From CAADGY01 sp900696665 (lineage in GTDB: Bacteria > Acidobacteriota > Terriglobia > Bryobacterales > Bryobacteraceae): a stretch of DNA of 29,067 nt. Position 1 is the first letter of the stretch, and each line of letters begins with the position of its first letter. The notes under the pieces were generated by a model. It ran no database searches. It had not been told where the DNA came from and saw only the letters and a program-made list of their open reading frames with translations. The stretch is from contig JAPSFM010000064.1 of the NCBI GenBank assembly GCA_035063885.1, positions 1 to 29,067 on the forward strand. Direction: 5' to 3'. Of this stretch, positions 14,979 to 22,430 are shown one piece after another. A program made the translations under genes and the position numbers.

Positions 14979-16622
14979 TTAGACTCCGGCAGCCGCCGAG
15001 ACGATTCGCTGCGCTTCTTCGATAATCGCGTCAAGGTGCGGCTCACCCCGAAAGCTTTCGGCGTAGATCTTGTAGATGTTCTCGGTGCCGGAAGGACGTG
15101 CCGCAAACCAGCCGTTCTTGCTTTGGATCTTGAGCCCGCCTATCGCCGCGCCATTGGCGGCGGCATGCGTGATTTTCGCTTCGATGGGCTCGCCCGCCAG
15201 TTCTTTCGCGGTTACTGCCTCCGGAGTCAGCCGTGCCAATGCCTTCTTCTGCTCCGGAGTGGCTGGAGCGTCTATACGGCGATATACGGGAGAGCCGAAG
15301 CGTGCCGTCAGATCCACATAGTGTTCACCCGGGTCTTTGCCCGTACGGGCCGTGATTTCAGCCGCGAGCAGATTCAGCAGAATGCCATCCTTGTCCGTGG
15401 TCCACACGCCGCCCCCACGTTCCAGGAAACTCGCCCCGGCACTCTCTTCGCCCCCGAAGCAATAGGATCCGTTGAACAGGCCGTCCGCGAACCACTTGAA
15501 ACCTACCGGCACTTCGGCTAATTGCCTGTGATGCGCCGCCACCACGCGGTCGATCATGCTGCTGCTCACCAGCGTCTTCCCGACAGCCGCCCCGGCCGGC
15601 CATCCGGGACGGTGGCTGAGAAGATAGTCGATCGCGGCCGCCAGGTAATGATTTGGATTCAGGAGCCCGGAGGAACGAGTTACGATGCCGTGGCGGTCGG
15701 AATCCGGATCGTTTCCGAAGGCAACAGCAAACCGGTCTTTCAACCGCACCAGGTTCGCCATCGCATAAGGGCTGGAGCAATCCATGCGGATCTTCCCGTC
15801 GTGATCCAGGGTCATGAATCCAAAGGTCACGTCCACATGAGGATTAACCACCGTAATATCGAGACTGTATTTCGCAGCGATCGGCTCCCAGTAAGCAAGC
15901 GAGGCGCCGCCGAGAGGATCGGCCCCGATTTTGAGGCCGGAACGCCCGATGAGCTCCATGTCAATCGCCGTCTTCAATTCGCTTACGTACGGAGTAACGT
16001 AGTCGTAATAGTGGGTCGTCGATGCCTGGAGGGCGCGAGTGAGCGGCCACCGTTTCGCTTCCCGATTGCGGTTCCGAAGCAGAGCGTTAGCTCGTTGTTC
16101 CACCCAGCCCGTTACATCGGTTTCCGCCGGTCCGCCATTCGTGGGATTGTATTTGAAACCTCCGTCTTCGGGAGGATTGTGCGATGGACTGATAACGATG
16201 CCATCCGCCAGATCACTCCGGCGCCCGCGATTGTGCATCAGAATGGCTCGGGAAATTACCGGAGTGGGTGTGGCTCCATCGTTCTCCTGCAGGAAAACGT
16301 CGACGCCGTTCGCTGCCAGCACTTCAAGCGCAGTCCGCTGAGCGGCAGCCGATAGAGCGTGTGTGTCTTTGCCCAGGAACAGCGGCCCGCCGGTCTGTCT
16401 GTCGCGTCTCAGGTCGCAGATCGCCTGGGTGATCGCAACGATGTGAGCTTCGGTGAAGGTGCCTTTCCCGGGCGTTCCACGATGCCCGCTGGTGCCGAAC
16501 GCAACAAGCTGGTTCGGGTCCTCGAGATCAGGGTAAGTCTCGCAATACGCCTGCTCCAGCTTCACCGGGTCGATCAGCATGTCACAATCCGCCGGCGTTC
16601 CGGCTTTAGGGTGGATAGACAT
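14979..16622 (-). CDS. pgm: Phosphoglucomutase, alpha-D-glucose specific
   Basis: Pgm interconverts glucose-6-phosphate and glucose-1-phosphate. The 547-residue protein matches the length of E. coli Pgm. It shows the N-terminal VAFGTSGHRGTPGKGTF block, the active-site phosphoserine loop VISPSHNPPEDGG (Ser147), the magnesium loop GNDPDSDRHG, the sugar-specificity loop GGEESAGASFL, and the phosphate-binding FAARPSGTENIYKIYAESF near the C terminus. The ATG at the complement of 16620-16622 is chosen over an in-frame ATG 33 bp upstream, because an AGAGGAG Shine-Dalgarno sits just before it and MSIHPKAGTPA fits the family start. It probably forms a unit with glgC downstream. Eighty-nine bp separate it from dnaJ upstream on the same strand, so read-through from the heat-shock genes is possible. 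Confidence 0.95.
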   Translation of the reverse strand: MSIHPKAGTPADCDMLIDPVKLEQAYCETYPDLEDPNQLVAFGTSGHRGTPGKGTFTEAHIVAITQAICDLRRDRQTGGPLFLGKDTHALSAAAQRTALEVLAANGVDVFLQENDGATPTPVISRAILMHNRGRRSDLADGIVISPSHNPPEDGGFKYNPTNGGPAETDVTGWVEQRANALLRNRNREAKRWPLTRALQASTTHYYDYVTPYVSELKTAIDMELIGRSGLKIGADPLGGASLAYWEPIAAKYSLDITVVNPHVDVTFGFMTLDHDGKIRMDCSSPYAMANLVRLKDRFAVAFGNDPDSDRHGIVTRSSGLLNPNHYLAAAIDYLLSHRPGWPAGAAVGKTLVSSSMIDRVVAAHHRQLAEVPVGFKWFADGLFNGSYCFGGEESAGASFLERGGGVWTTDKDGILLNLLAAEITARTGKDPGEHYVDLTARFGSPVYRRIDAPATPEQKKALARLTPEAVTAKELAGEPIEAKITHAAANGAAIGGLKIQSKNGWFAARPSGTENIYKIYAESFRGEPHLDAIIEEAQRIVSAAAGV

Positions 16623-16692
16623 CTTGTCTCCTCTGATGCGCCGGAGGCAGTTCACCGTCCACGCCGTGCGGCACCCGGGTTATTGGAGGGCT

Positions 16693-16711
16693 ATCCGCGG
16701 CTCCGGCGGAT
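16693..16711 (-). terminator. Stem-loop directly after dnaJ
   Basis: ATCCGC (16693-16698) pairs with GCGGAT (16706-16711) across a 7-nt loop, starting one base past the dnaJ stop codon. There is no T-run, so it may only protect the 3' end or slow polymerase; termination is unproven. Confidence 0.25.
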
Positions 16712-17839
16712 TTACGCGAAATAATCTCTAACTTTATCGAAGAGGCCCTTTTCGTCAGGCTCGTTTTCCGCGGGCAGCGTTTCGACCAGATCCTCAAAAA
16801 GCTTCCTTTGCTCACGCGTGAGCTTCTTAGGGACCTTTACATCGATACGCACGTAAAGATCGCCCCTCCCGTGTCCGTTCAGATAGGGGACACCCTTATT
16901 CCGCAGCTTGATTTCCGTACCGCCCTGTGTCCCTTCAGGTACCTTGATGCTTTCCAGTCCGTCGAACGTCAGAACGTGTATCTCGGTTCCAAGCGCCGCC
17001 TGGGCTACATTGATGGGGACGGTACAGTGAAGGTCATTCTCGCGCCTGGAGAAGATGGGATGCTCCTTCACCCGCAAGAATACATACAGGTCCCCGTTCG
17101 GTCCGCCGTTCGCCCCCGGCTGTCCTTCGTGTGGCAATCGAAGACGCGTGCCGTTATCCACACCGGCCGGAATGGTGACCTTCAGCTTGCGCTCGACCCG
17201 GATACGGCCTTCGCCGCCGCATTCCTTGCAAGGCCGGCGAATGATTTGCCCGCGCCCCCCGCACTGCGAACAGGTCTGGCGCACGGAAAGAAAGCCCTGC
17301 TGGAAGATGACCTCGCCGCGTCCTCTGCAACGGGAACAGGTGGTGAAGCCGTCGTGCGCCTCGGCGCCGCTGCCGCTGCAGGACTTGCACGTCTCCAGGC
17401 GCGGCGCCTGTATGTCGGCCGTCATGCCCTTGATGGCATCCTCAAAACCGATCTCGAGATCGAACCGCAGGTCCTCTCCCTGCTGCGCGCGACTACGCCG
17501 CCTGGTCGAGCTCCCTCCAAAAGCGTCCCCGAAACCGAATCCGAAAAAATCCCCCAGAATGTCCGTAAAATCCGCGAAAATATCGGGGTTGAAACCATTG
17601 CTGCCGCCTTGTAAGCCCTGGTGGCCGAAGCGGTCGTAGGCAGAGCGCTTCTGCGGATCCGTCAACACACTATAGGCTTCCGCGGCCTCTTTGAACTTCT
17701 CCTCGGCACTCGTGTTGCCGGGGTTGCGGTCGGGATGATACTTCAATGCCAGCTTGCGATAAGCGCTCTTCAGCGATTGTTCGTCGGCTTCCCGGCTGAC
17801 ACCGAGAACCTCGTAGTAATCTCGCTTGGACACGTTCAT
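16712..17839 (-). CDS. dnaJ: Chaperone DnaJ (type I Hsp40)
   Basis: DnaJ delivers unfolded clients to DnaK and stimulates its ATPase. The 375-residue protein has the full type I layout. The J domain (residues 6-70) carries HPD at 35-37. A Gly/Phe-rich linker spans about 72-110. Four CxxCxGxG zinc motifs are at Cys151/154, 168/171, 190/193 and 204/207. C-terminal beta domains follow (LKVTIPAGVDNGTRLRL, HVLTFDGLESIKVPEG). It begins three bases past the grpE stop, so it is cotranscribed with grpE. dnaK is not in the window. Confidence 0.97.
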   Translation of the reverse strand: MNVSKRDYYEVLGVSREADEQSLKSAYRKLALKYHPDRNPGNTSAEEKFKEAAEAYSVLTDPQKRSAYDRFGHQGLQGGSNGFNPDIFADFTDILGDFFGFGFGDAFGGSSTRRRSRAQQGEDLRFDLEIGFEDAIKGMTADIQAPRLETCKSCSGSGAEAHDGFTTCSRCRGRGEVIFQQGFLSVRQTCSQCGGRGQIIRRPCKECGGEGRIRVERKLKVTIPAGVDNGTRLRLPHEGQPGANGGPNGDLYVFLRVKEHPIFSRRENDLHCTVPINVAQAALGTEIHVLTFDGLESIKVPEGTQGGTEIKLRNKGVPYLNGHGRGDLYVRIDVKVPKKLTREQRKLFEDLVETLPAENEPDEKGLFDKVRDYFA

Positions 17840-17842
17840 GAG

Positions 17843-18400
17843 CTAAGGTCTGACGGCCACTCTCACCATTGCGGGGCGCAGCAGCCTTCCTTTGAAATTG
17901 TAGCCCCGCTGGTACTCGGATACGACGGTATGATCCTCGAAATCGCCGGTCTTAATCGTTTCCACGGCATGGTGCAAATTGGGATCGAATGGGCCCCCTT
18001 CTGCAACAATCGGCTCTACCCCGAGTTTCTTCAAGGTGTCCAGCAGTCCCTGGTATATCAGTTCAACTCCCTTGGCGTACTCGGAGTCTCGCGAATCCGC
18101 TTTCAGCGCGCGCTCGAAATCGTCGAGCACCGGTAGAAGCGGCTTGATCGCTTCCATTGCGGCGAACTCGGCGAATTCCATTCGTTCGCGCTCCTCCCGC
18201 TTCCGGAAATTGTCGAACTCGGCTCGTAGCCGCAGCAACTGGTCCTGCAATTCCGCCTTCTCCCCGGCTAGGCGATCTCTTTCCGAGACCAGCGCCAACA
18301 GGGCCTCTTCTACCGGTTCGGCCTCGGCGGGCGGCTCGGGTAGCGCGGATGGACCGCTATCGACGGGATCGTCCACTATGGGTTTATTCTCAATTGCCAT
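17843..18400 (-). CDS. grpE: Nucleotide exchange factor GrpE
   Basis: GrpE releases ADP from DnaK. The 185-residue protein has an acidic, Pro-rich disordered N terminus (about residues 1-30), then a long helical coiled coil with LLRLRAEFDNFRKREERER near residues 56-74. LLPVLDDFERAL and the C-terminal beta-wing signature (GVEPIVAEGGPFDPNLHHAV, then GYNFKGRLLRPAMVRVAV) follow. Eighty bp separate it from hrcA upstream. A TATAAT-like hexamer occurs on this strand at 18480-18485, overlapping the hrcA stop, but without a matching -35, so an own promoter is uncertain. Confidence 0.96.
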   Translation of the reverse strand: MAIENKPIVDDPVDSGPSALPEPPAEAEPVEEALLALVSERDRLAGEKAELQDQLLRLRAEFDNFRKREERERMEFAEFAAMEAIKPLLPVLDDFERALKADSRDSEYAKGVELIYQGLLDTLKKLGVEPIVAEGGPFDPNLHHAVETIKTGDFEDHTVVSEYQRGYNFKGRLLRPAMVRVAVRP

Positions 18401-18480
18401 GTTTGAACTTCATTCCAGGAAAAATAACGTTCTTGGAGCGGAGAACTCCTCGATTTTTGGGTAACCTGTGCTACTTCCTA

Positions 18481-19515
18481 TTATACAGGCAGACTCTGAA
18501 TGGCCCGTCCCACGTGCTGAACCGCCGAGATCACGTTGCCATAGTCCATTCGCATCGGCCCCAGGACCGCGATCTTGGCGGATAGGCCGCTCGGAAGGCG
18601 GACATTCAGACCAATGAGTGAGAACTCCCCAAGATCGGGATGAGCGCCGCCAAGACCAACCTGCACCGCCACCTCGCCCTCCGGTTTCTCCATGAATTGC
18701 TCCAGCAGCTCGAGAATTCTCTTCTTCTCCTCCAGAGCGTGGAACAGCGCGCGCATCGTCTCACGTGTCCATTGCAGGCCGACTCCGACCAGGTTCGACG
18801 TGCCTTCCAGGTGAACTTCCGGATTGAAGCTCAGGTTCAGCAGGCCCTTATCGTAGAGCAGGATCAGCTTTTTCAGGATCTCGTCGTAGGCTGCGCTCTC
18901 GGCCTCCAGTCTTGACTTGAGCTCCTCTTTCACATCCGCCAGGATCCAGCCGCTGAAGTTGCGGTTGATGTAGTTGCGGATGGAGTTCAACTCATCCTGC
19001 GACACGGGCTCTTCGAGCGCCACCACGCGGTTGCGGATCATACGATCCCGCGTGACCACAATCATCAGCACACGCTGCTCGCCCAAGGTGAGTAATTCGA
19101 TCTGGTCGAGCGTTTGCCCGGAGGTGGGAATGGCGGCCGCAATTCCGACGTTCCGGGTCATCTCCGTCAGAATATGGCAGGAAAGCTCGACGCGGTCCTC
19201 CATCGTGTCCAGCCTGCTCAACTCCGTCCGGATCCGCTGGAGTTCCGCTCGAAGCACACGCTGCTCCGCAATCGAACGCACGTAGCTTTCATAAGCTTTC
19301 GCCGTCGGAACCCGGCCGGCCGAGGTGTGCGGCTGGGCAAGGTAGCCTTCATCGCACAAATCAGCCATCACGTTGCGGATCGATGCCGGGCTGAGCGCGC
19401 CACCACTCCAACGCCGGGAAATCGTCCGTGACGCGACAGGTTCGCCCGTCTCGATATGGGCCTGCACGATGGCGTGCAAAATATTCATCGAACGGGATGG
19501 TTTTCGATCCACCAT
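18481..19515 (-). CDS. hrcA: Heat-inducible transcription repressor HrcA
   Basis: HrcA represses class I heat-shock genes by binding CIRCE operators and is kept active by GroEL. From ATG (complement of 19513-19515) the protein has 344 residues, the family's usual size. It shows the winged-helix N terminus (HAIVQAHIETGEPVASRTIS, then LSPASIRNVMADLCDEGYL and QPHTSAGRVPTAKAYE), the GAF-like middle, and the C-terminal LIGLNVRLPSGLSAKIAVLGPMRM block. GTG at the complement of 19528-19530 is an alternative in-frame start; the ATG fits the family N terminus better. It is followed by grpE and dnaJ on the same strand. No CIRCE inverted repeat (TTAGCACTC-N9-GAGTGCTAA) is visible before hrcA or grpE, so self-regulation through CIRCE is not supported here. 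Confidence 0.93.
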   Translation of the reverse strand: MVDRKPSRSMNILHAIVQAHIETGEPVASRTISRRWSGGALSPASIRNVMADLCDEGYLAQPHTSAGRVPTAKAYESYVRSIAEQRVLRAELQRIRTELSRLDTMEDRVELSCHILTEMTRNVGIAAAIPTSGQTLDQIELLTLGEQRVLMIVVTRDRMIRNRVVALEEPVSQDELNSIRNYINRNFSGWILADVKEELKSRLEAESAAYDEILKKLILLYDKGLLNLSFNPEVHLEGTSNLVGVGLQWTRETMRALFHALEEKKRILELLEQFMEKPEGEVAVQVGLGGAHPDLGEFSLIGLNVRLPSGLSAKIAVLGPMRMDYGNVISAVQHVGRAIQSLPV

Positions 19516-19542
19516 AGCGGGAGGGAACACCCCTGTTAACGT

Positions 19543-19571
19543 ATTGTAAAATAGACACATCAACCCGTCAA
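19543..19571 (-). promoter_or_regulatory. Sigma-70-type promoter for hrcA-grpE-dnaJ
   Basis: On the minus strand TTGACG (complement of 19566-19571) and TACAAT (complement of 19543-19548) are separated by exactly 17 bp; each matches consensus at five of six positions. The -35 lies inside the last codons of the upstream permease gene. Initiation would be near 19536, giving a 5' leader of about 20 nt before the hrcA ATG. Confidence 0.7.
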
Positions 19572-20918
19572 GCGCATGTCGGTCAGTAGCCGGCGCCGTG
19601 CCTGCCGCCTCCACAGCCAGTAAGTTGGAATGCCGCTTGCAATAATCAATGTTCCTAGTAATGAGGAGACGGGGCGGGAGATGAACGTGTTGATTACAAA
19701 GGCCAGGGCAAACGCCGTAAAGAGCAGTGGAGCTACCGGATAGCCCCACATCCGATAGGGGCGCGGCCGGTTGCCATCCTTGCGGCGAAGAACTATAACG
19801 CCGAACACCGCCATTGCATGAAAGAGCCACATCGCGAAAAGAACGTACGATAGCAGCGTTTCATACGACCCGGTCAGCGTCAGGAGCATGGACCAGATTC
19901 CCTGCGCCAGAATGGAAACCCCCGGTGTCTGGAAACGGGGATGGATTTCAGAGAATCTCTGGAAAAACAGCCCGTCGCGTGCCTGGGCAAAGTAAATTCG
20001 CGGGCTGGAAAGAATGGCCCCATTGGCCGCGCCCGCACAAGACAGCATGATCGTGAGAGCGACGAGCGCCGCGCCGGCGCTTCCCATGGTGTGCTCGGAA
20101 ACCACGGCAGCGACGCGTTCGGTTGATGCGATCTGGCTCAGCGGAAGTACTCGCATATACGCCAGGTTGGCGAGCAGGTAGAGGACGATGACGGCGCCCG
20201 TTCCAAGCCCCAGTGCGAGCGGAAGGTTCCGCTGGGGGTTTCGCACTTCACCGGCCACGAATGCAATGTATTGCCAGCCGTCATAGGCCAGAAAGCAGCC
20301 AAGCATGGCGATCGCTACGCTCCGCAACGACAGTACCGGCGCCGGAGATGCCCATTCGAGCGCCACCGGTCCGCGATACAGGAAGGCGCTCGAAATGAGT
20401 AGCGCTAACCCAGCCACCTTCAGCAGGGTAAACACGTTTTGAGTGCGCGCTCCCGCCTTCACTCCACGGTAGTTGATGAAGGTGAAGAGCATAATCGCAA
20501 GAGCGGGCGCCCACCGCAATCCCGGCGCATCCGGAAACAGATAGGTGGCATAAATGCCCAGTCCGACTGCGACGGTGGCGATGGAGCCGGATTGAATGAT
20601 CAGGAAAGCCGCCCAACCGCACAGGAACGCGGTCAATGAGCCGTACGTTTCCCGCAAATACACATATTGGCCGCCCGATCGAGGTAGCATGGCGCCAAGC
20701 TCGGCGTAGGCCAGCGCACCGAAAAACGAGATGATTCCAGCGGCGATCCACACTGCCAGAATGGCCGTGGCAGAAGGAAGTTCGCGGGCAATGGAGGCAG
20801 GCACGATGAAAATACCCGCTCCAATCATGGTTCCCGACACAATCGAAATGGAATCGAACAATCCAAGTTTGCGCGGAAGTTCCGCGGCCGCTTTGGCCGT
20901 CTCAGTATTCGCGAGCAT
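19560..20918 (-). CDS. APC-superfamily amino acid permease (LAT-like)
   Basis: The 452-residue polytopic inner-membrane protein begins with a soluble stretch and then the APC helix-1 motif (SGTMIGAGIFIVPASIAREL, residues 28-47), where the unwound G-x-G-I-F binds the substrate alpha-amino group. AYAELGAMLPRSGGQYVYLRE (near residues 70-90) is the usual block after helix 2. Further helices include LLISSAFLY and IAMLGCFLAYDGWQYIAF, the latter near the LAT-type substrate site. It resembles the L-type transporter branch that includes bacterial SteT; the actual substrate cannot be assigned. It is divergent from xdhC over a 79-bp spacer with a candidate operator. The hrcA promoter overlaps its 3' end. 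A TAAAAT hexamer (complement of 20943-20948) is its likely -10. Confidence 0.9.
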   Translation of the reverse strand: MLANTETAKAAAELPRKLGLFDSISIVSGTMIGAGIFIVPASIARELPSATAILAVWIAAGIISFFGALAYAELGAMLPRSGGQYVYLRETYGSLTAFLCGWAAFLIIQSGSIATVAVGLGIYATYLFPDAPGLRWAPALAIMLFTFINYRGVKAGARTQNVFTLLKVAGLALLISSAFLYRGPVALEWASPAPVLSLRSVAIAMLGCFLAYDGWQYIAFVAGEVRNPQRNLPLALGLGTGAVIVLYLLANLAYMRVLPLSQIASTERVAAVVSEHTMGSAGAALVALTIMLSCAGAANGAILSSPRIYFAQARDGLFFQRFSEIHPRFQTPGVSILAQGIWSMLLTLTGSYETLLSYVLFAMWLFHAMAVFGVIVLRRKDGNRPRPYRMWGYPVAPLLFTAFALAFVINTFISRPVSSLLGTLIIASGIPTYWLWRRQARRRLLTDMRLTG

Positions 20919-20942
20919 CTTTCCCGGTCCGCTGATCCGCCC

Positions 20943-20986
20943 ATTTTAGCGCGAGTGTCCACAGACACATGCTTTCGTTGTACACT
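20943..20986. promoter_or_regulatory. Divergent promoter region with a GTGTC-CACA-GACAC inverted repeat
   Basis: The permease/xdhC spacer holds a leftward -10-like TAAAAT (complement of 20943-20948), a rightward -10-like TACACT (20981-20986) and, between them, a perfect 5-bp inverted repeat GTGTC (20955-20959) / GACAC (20964-20968). The repeat covers the -35 positions of the rightward promoter and lies in the spacer of the leftward one, as an operator for both would. No good -35 is visible for either. Regulator unknown. Confidence 0.4.
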
Positions 20987-20997
20987 TTGGCAGTAAA

Positions 20998-21840
20998 ATG
21001 GGATCTCTGGTGGATATCTACGACGAAATCGTTCGCCTTCGCCGTCTTGGGCAGAAGTGCGCCTTGGCGACCATCGTGGAAGTCAACGGCTCCATTCCGA
21101 GTTACGAGAGTGCAAAAATCCTCGTGCGGGAGGACGGTTCCATGACAGGCACGGTTGGCGGCGGCTGCGTGGAAGCGGAGGTCTGGAGTATCGCATGCAA
21201 CGTGATGGAAACAGAGAAGCCGCGGCGGCTCACCTTTAACCTCGGCCAGGATGCCGCGTATGACAACGGCCTGATTTGCGGCGGGCAGTTGGAAATCTTT
21301 GTGGAACCTCTTATCCCGCCGCCGGCGGCATTGATTTTCGGAGCCGGACATATTTCGAAGAGTCTTGCGACAATTGCCGGTCTAGCGGGGTTTGAAACCA
21401 CCATCGTCGACGACCGCGAATCCTTTGCCAACCGGGACCGGTTCCCCGAGGCAGGCACCATTTTCGCCGGTGAGTATGAGGAGGTGTTTCCGCAACTCAC
21501 CGTGAACGGTTCGACGTATATCATTATCGTGACGCGCGGGCATCGCGATGACATGCGCGTTTTGAGATGGGCGGTAGAGACGCCCGCGCGTTACATCGCC
21601 ATGATCGGAAGCAGGCGGAAGGTCATCGGCGTTATCAAAGAGTTGGAAAAGGAAGGCATCCCGCGCTCGGACTTTGAGAAGATTTCCGCGCCTATGGGAT
21701 TGGAGATCGGCGCTATCACACCGGAGGAGATCGCCGTCGCCGTTGTCGCTGAGATGATTGCCGTTCGCCGAAGCCCGGGTGGAAACTGGCGCAAGATTTC
21801 AAAATCGATTTTTGCGGCGGAGAAACTGGTATTGAAGTGA
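20998..21840 (+). CDS. xdhC: XdhC/CoxI-family molybdoenzyme maturation factor
   Basis: The 280-residue protein has the N-terminal XdhC_CoxI domain (LGQKCALATIVEVNGSIPSY, then GTVGGGCVEAEVW near residues 50-62). The C-terminal XdhC Rossmann domain follows (ALIFGAGHISKSLATIAGLA, then the segment near IMIGSRRK, ending in GAITPEEIAVAVVAEMIAVRR). XdhC proteins bind molybdenum cofactor, assist its sulfuration and insert it into xanthine-dehydrogenase-type enzymes. No such hydroxylase is encoded in the window. ATG 20998 has no Shine-Dalgarno and lies about 12 bases after a -10-like TACACT, so translation from a very short 5' end is possible. It overlaps the mocA-like gene by 4 bp (GTGA). Confidence 0.88.
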   Translation: MGSLVDIYDEIVRLRRLGQKCALATIVEVNGSIPSYESAKILVREDGSMTGTVGGGCVEAEVWSIACNVMETEKPRRLTFNLGQDAAYDNGLICGGQLEIFVEPLIPPPAALIFGAGHISKSLATIAGLAGFETTIVDDRESFANRDRFPEAGTIFAGEYEEVFPQLTVNGSTYIIIVTRGHRDDMRVLRWAVETPARYIAMIGSRRKVIGVIKELEKEGIPRSDFEKISAPMGLEIGAITPEEIAVAVVAEMIAVRRSPGGNWRKISKSIFAAEKLVLK

Positions 21841-22430
21841 CAGCCACGGCGGTCATTCTCTCCGGCGGCGCATCGAGGCGGATGGGATATCCGAAGGCGC
21901 TGCTGGCGTACAAAGGTGAAACCTTCGCGGACCGGTTAATTTCCACGTTTTCAGATTATTGTCAACCGGTGGTGCTGGTGGTCGGCGCCGGCGCTGCACT
22001 CATCAAAGCTGGAATCCGCCGTGGCGATGAGGTGCGCACGGTGCTGAATCCGGAGCCCGAGCAGGGGCAATTCAGTTCACTTCAGTGCGCTCTGCGGGAA
22101 GTGGATGCGGCGTGCGATGCGGTTGCGTTCATCCCTGTGGACTATCCTTCCATCCGGCGTTCCACTATCGCGCAACTGATGGATGCGCTCCGCGCGGACA
22201 CGAAGAACAATCTGTTTTTCATTCCCCGGCACGAGAAACAGCGGGGGCATCCGGTGGTATTCCGCGCGGCTCTGATTCCGGAGTTTCTTGCGCTCGGATG
22301 GGATGCACAGGCAAGGCAGGTCGTGCATAAGTACCGGGATCGAACGACTTATGTCGATGTGGACGATCCTGGTATCACGCGTGATATCGACGACAGGGAG
22401 GCGTACATACGTCTGGTGAGCGGATCGTGA
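21837..22430 (+). CDS. mocA: MocA/MobA-like molybdenum cofactor nucleotidyltransferase
   Basis: The 197-residue protein has the MobA-type GT-A signature AVILSGGASRRMGYPKALL at residues 5-23, LNPEPEQGQFSSLQ near residues 68-81 and the metal-site VDYPS near residue 101. GHPVVFRAALIPE follows, as in MocA-type enzymes. MocA attaches CMP to molybdopterin for xanthine-dehydrogenase-family enzymes. Placement directly after xdhC supports the cytidylyl (MocA) rather than guanylyl (MobA) reading, though the nucleotide is not proven by sequence. The start is GTG 21837, overlapping the xdhC stop; its own stop overlaps the GTG start of the AsmA gene. Confidence 0.82.
   Translation: MTATAVILSGGASRRMGYPKALLAYKGETFADRLISTFSDYCQPVVLVVGAGAALIKAGIRRGDEVRTVLNPEPEQGQFSSLQCALREVDAACDAVAFIPVDYPSIRRSTIAQLMDALRADTKNNLFFIPRHEKQRGHPVVFRAALIPEFLALGWDAQARQVVHKYRDRTTYVDVDDPGITRDIDDREAYIRLVSGS

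Noticed and set aside
15522..16355. 277-codon rightward frame inside pgm
   Set aside because: Pgm carries all catalytic loops on the minus strand; this frame has none.
16808..17614. 268-codon rightward frame inside dnaJ
   Set aside because: Antisense to DnaJ, whose zinc motifs and J domain are intact.
18401..18480. CIRCE operator before grpE
   Set aside because: No TTAGCACTC or GAGTGCTAA half-site is present; only short unrelated complementary bits (for example GTTCT/AGAAC).
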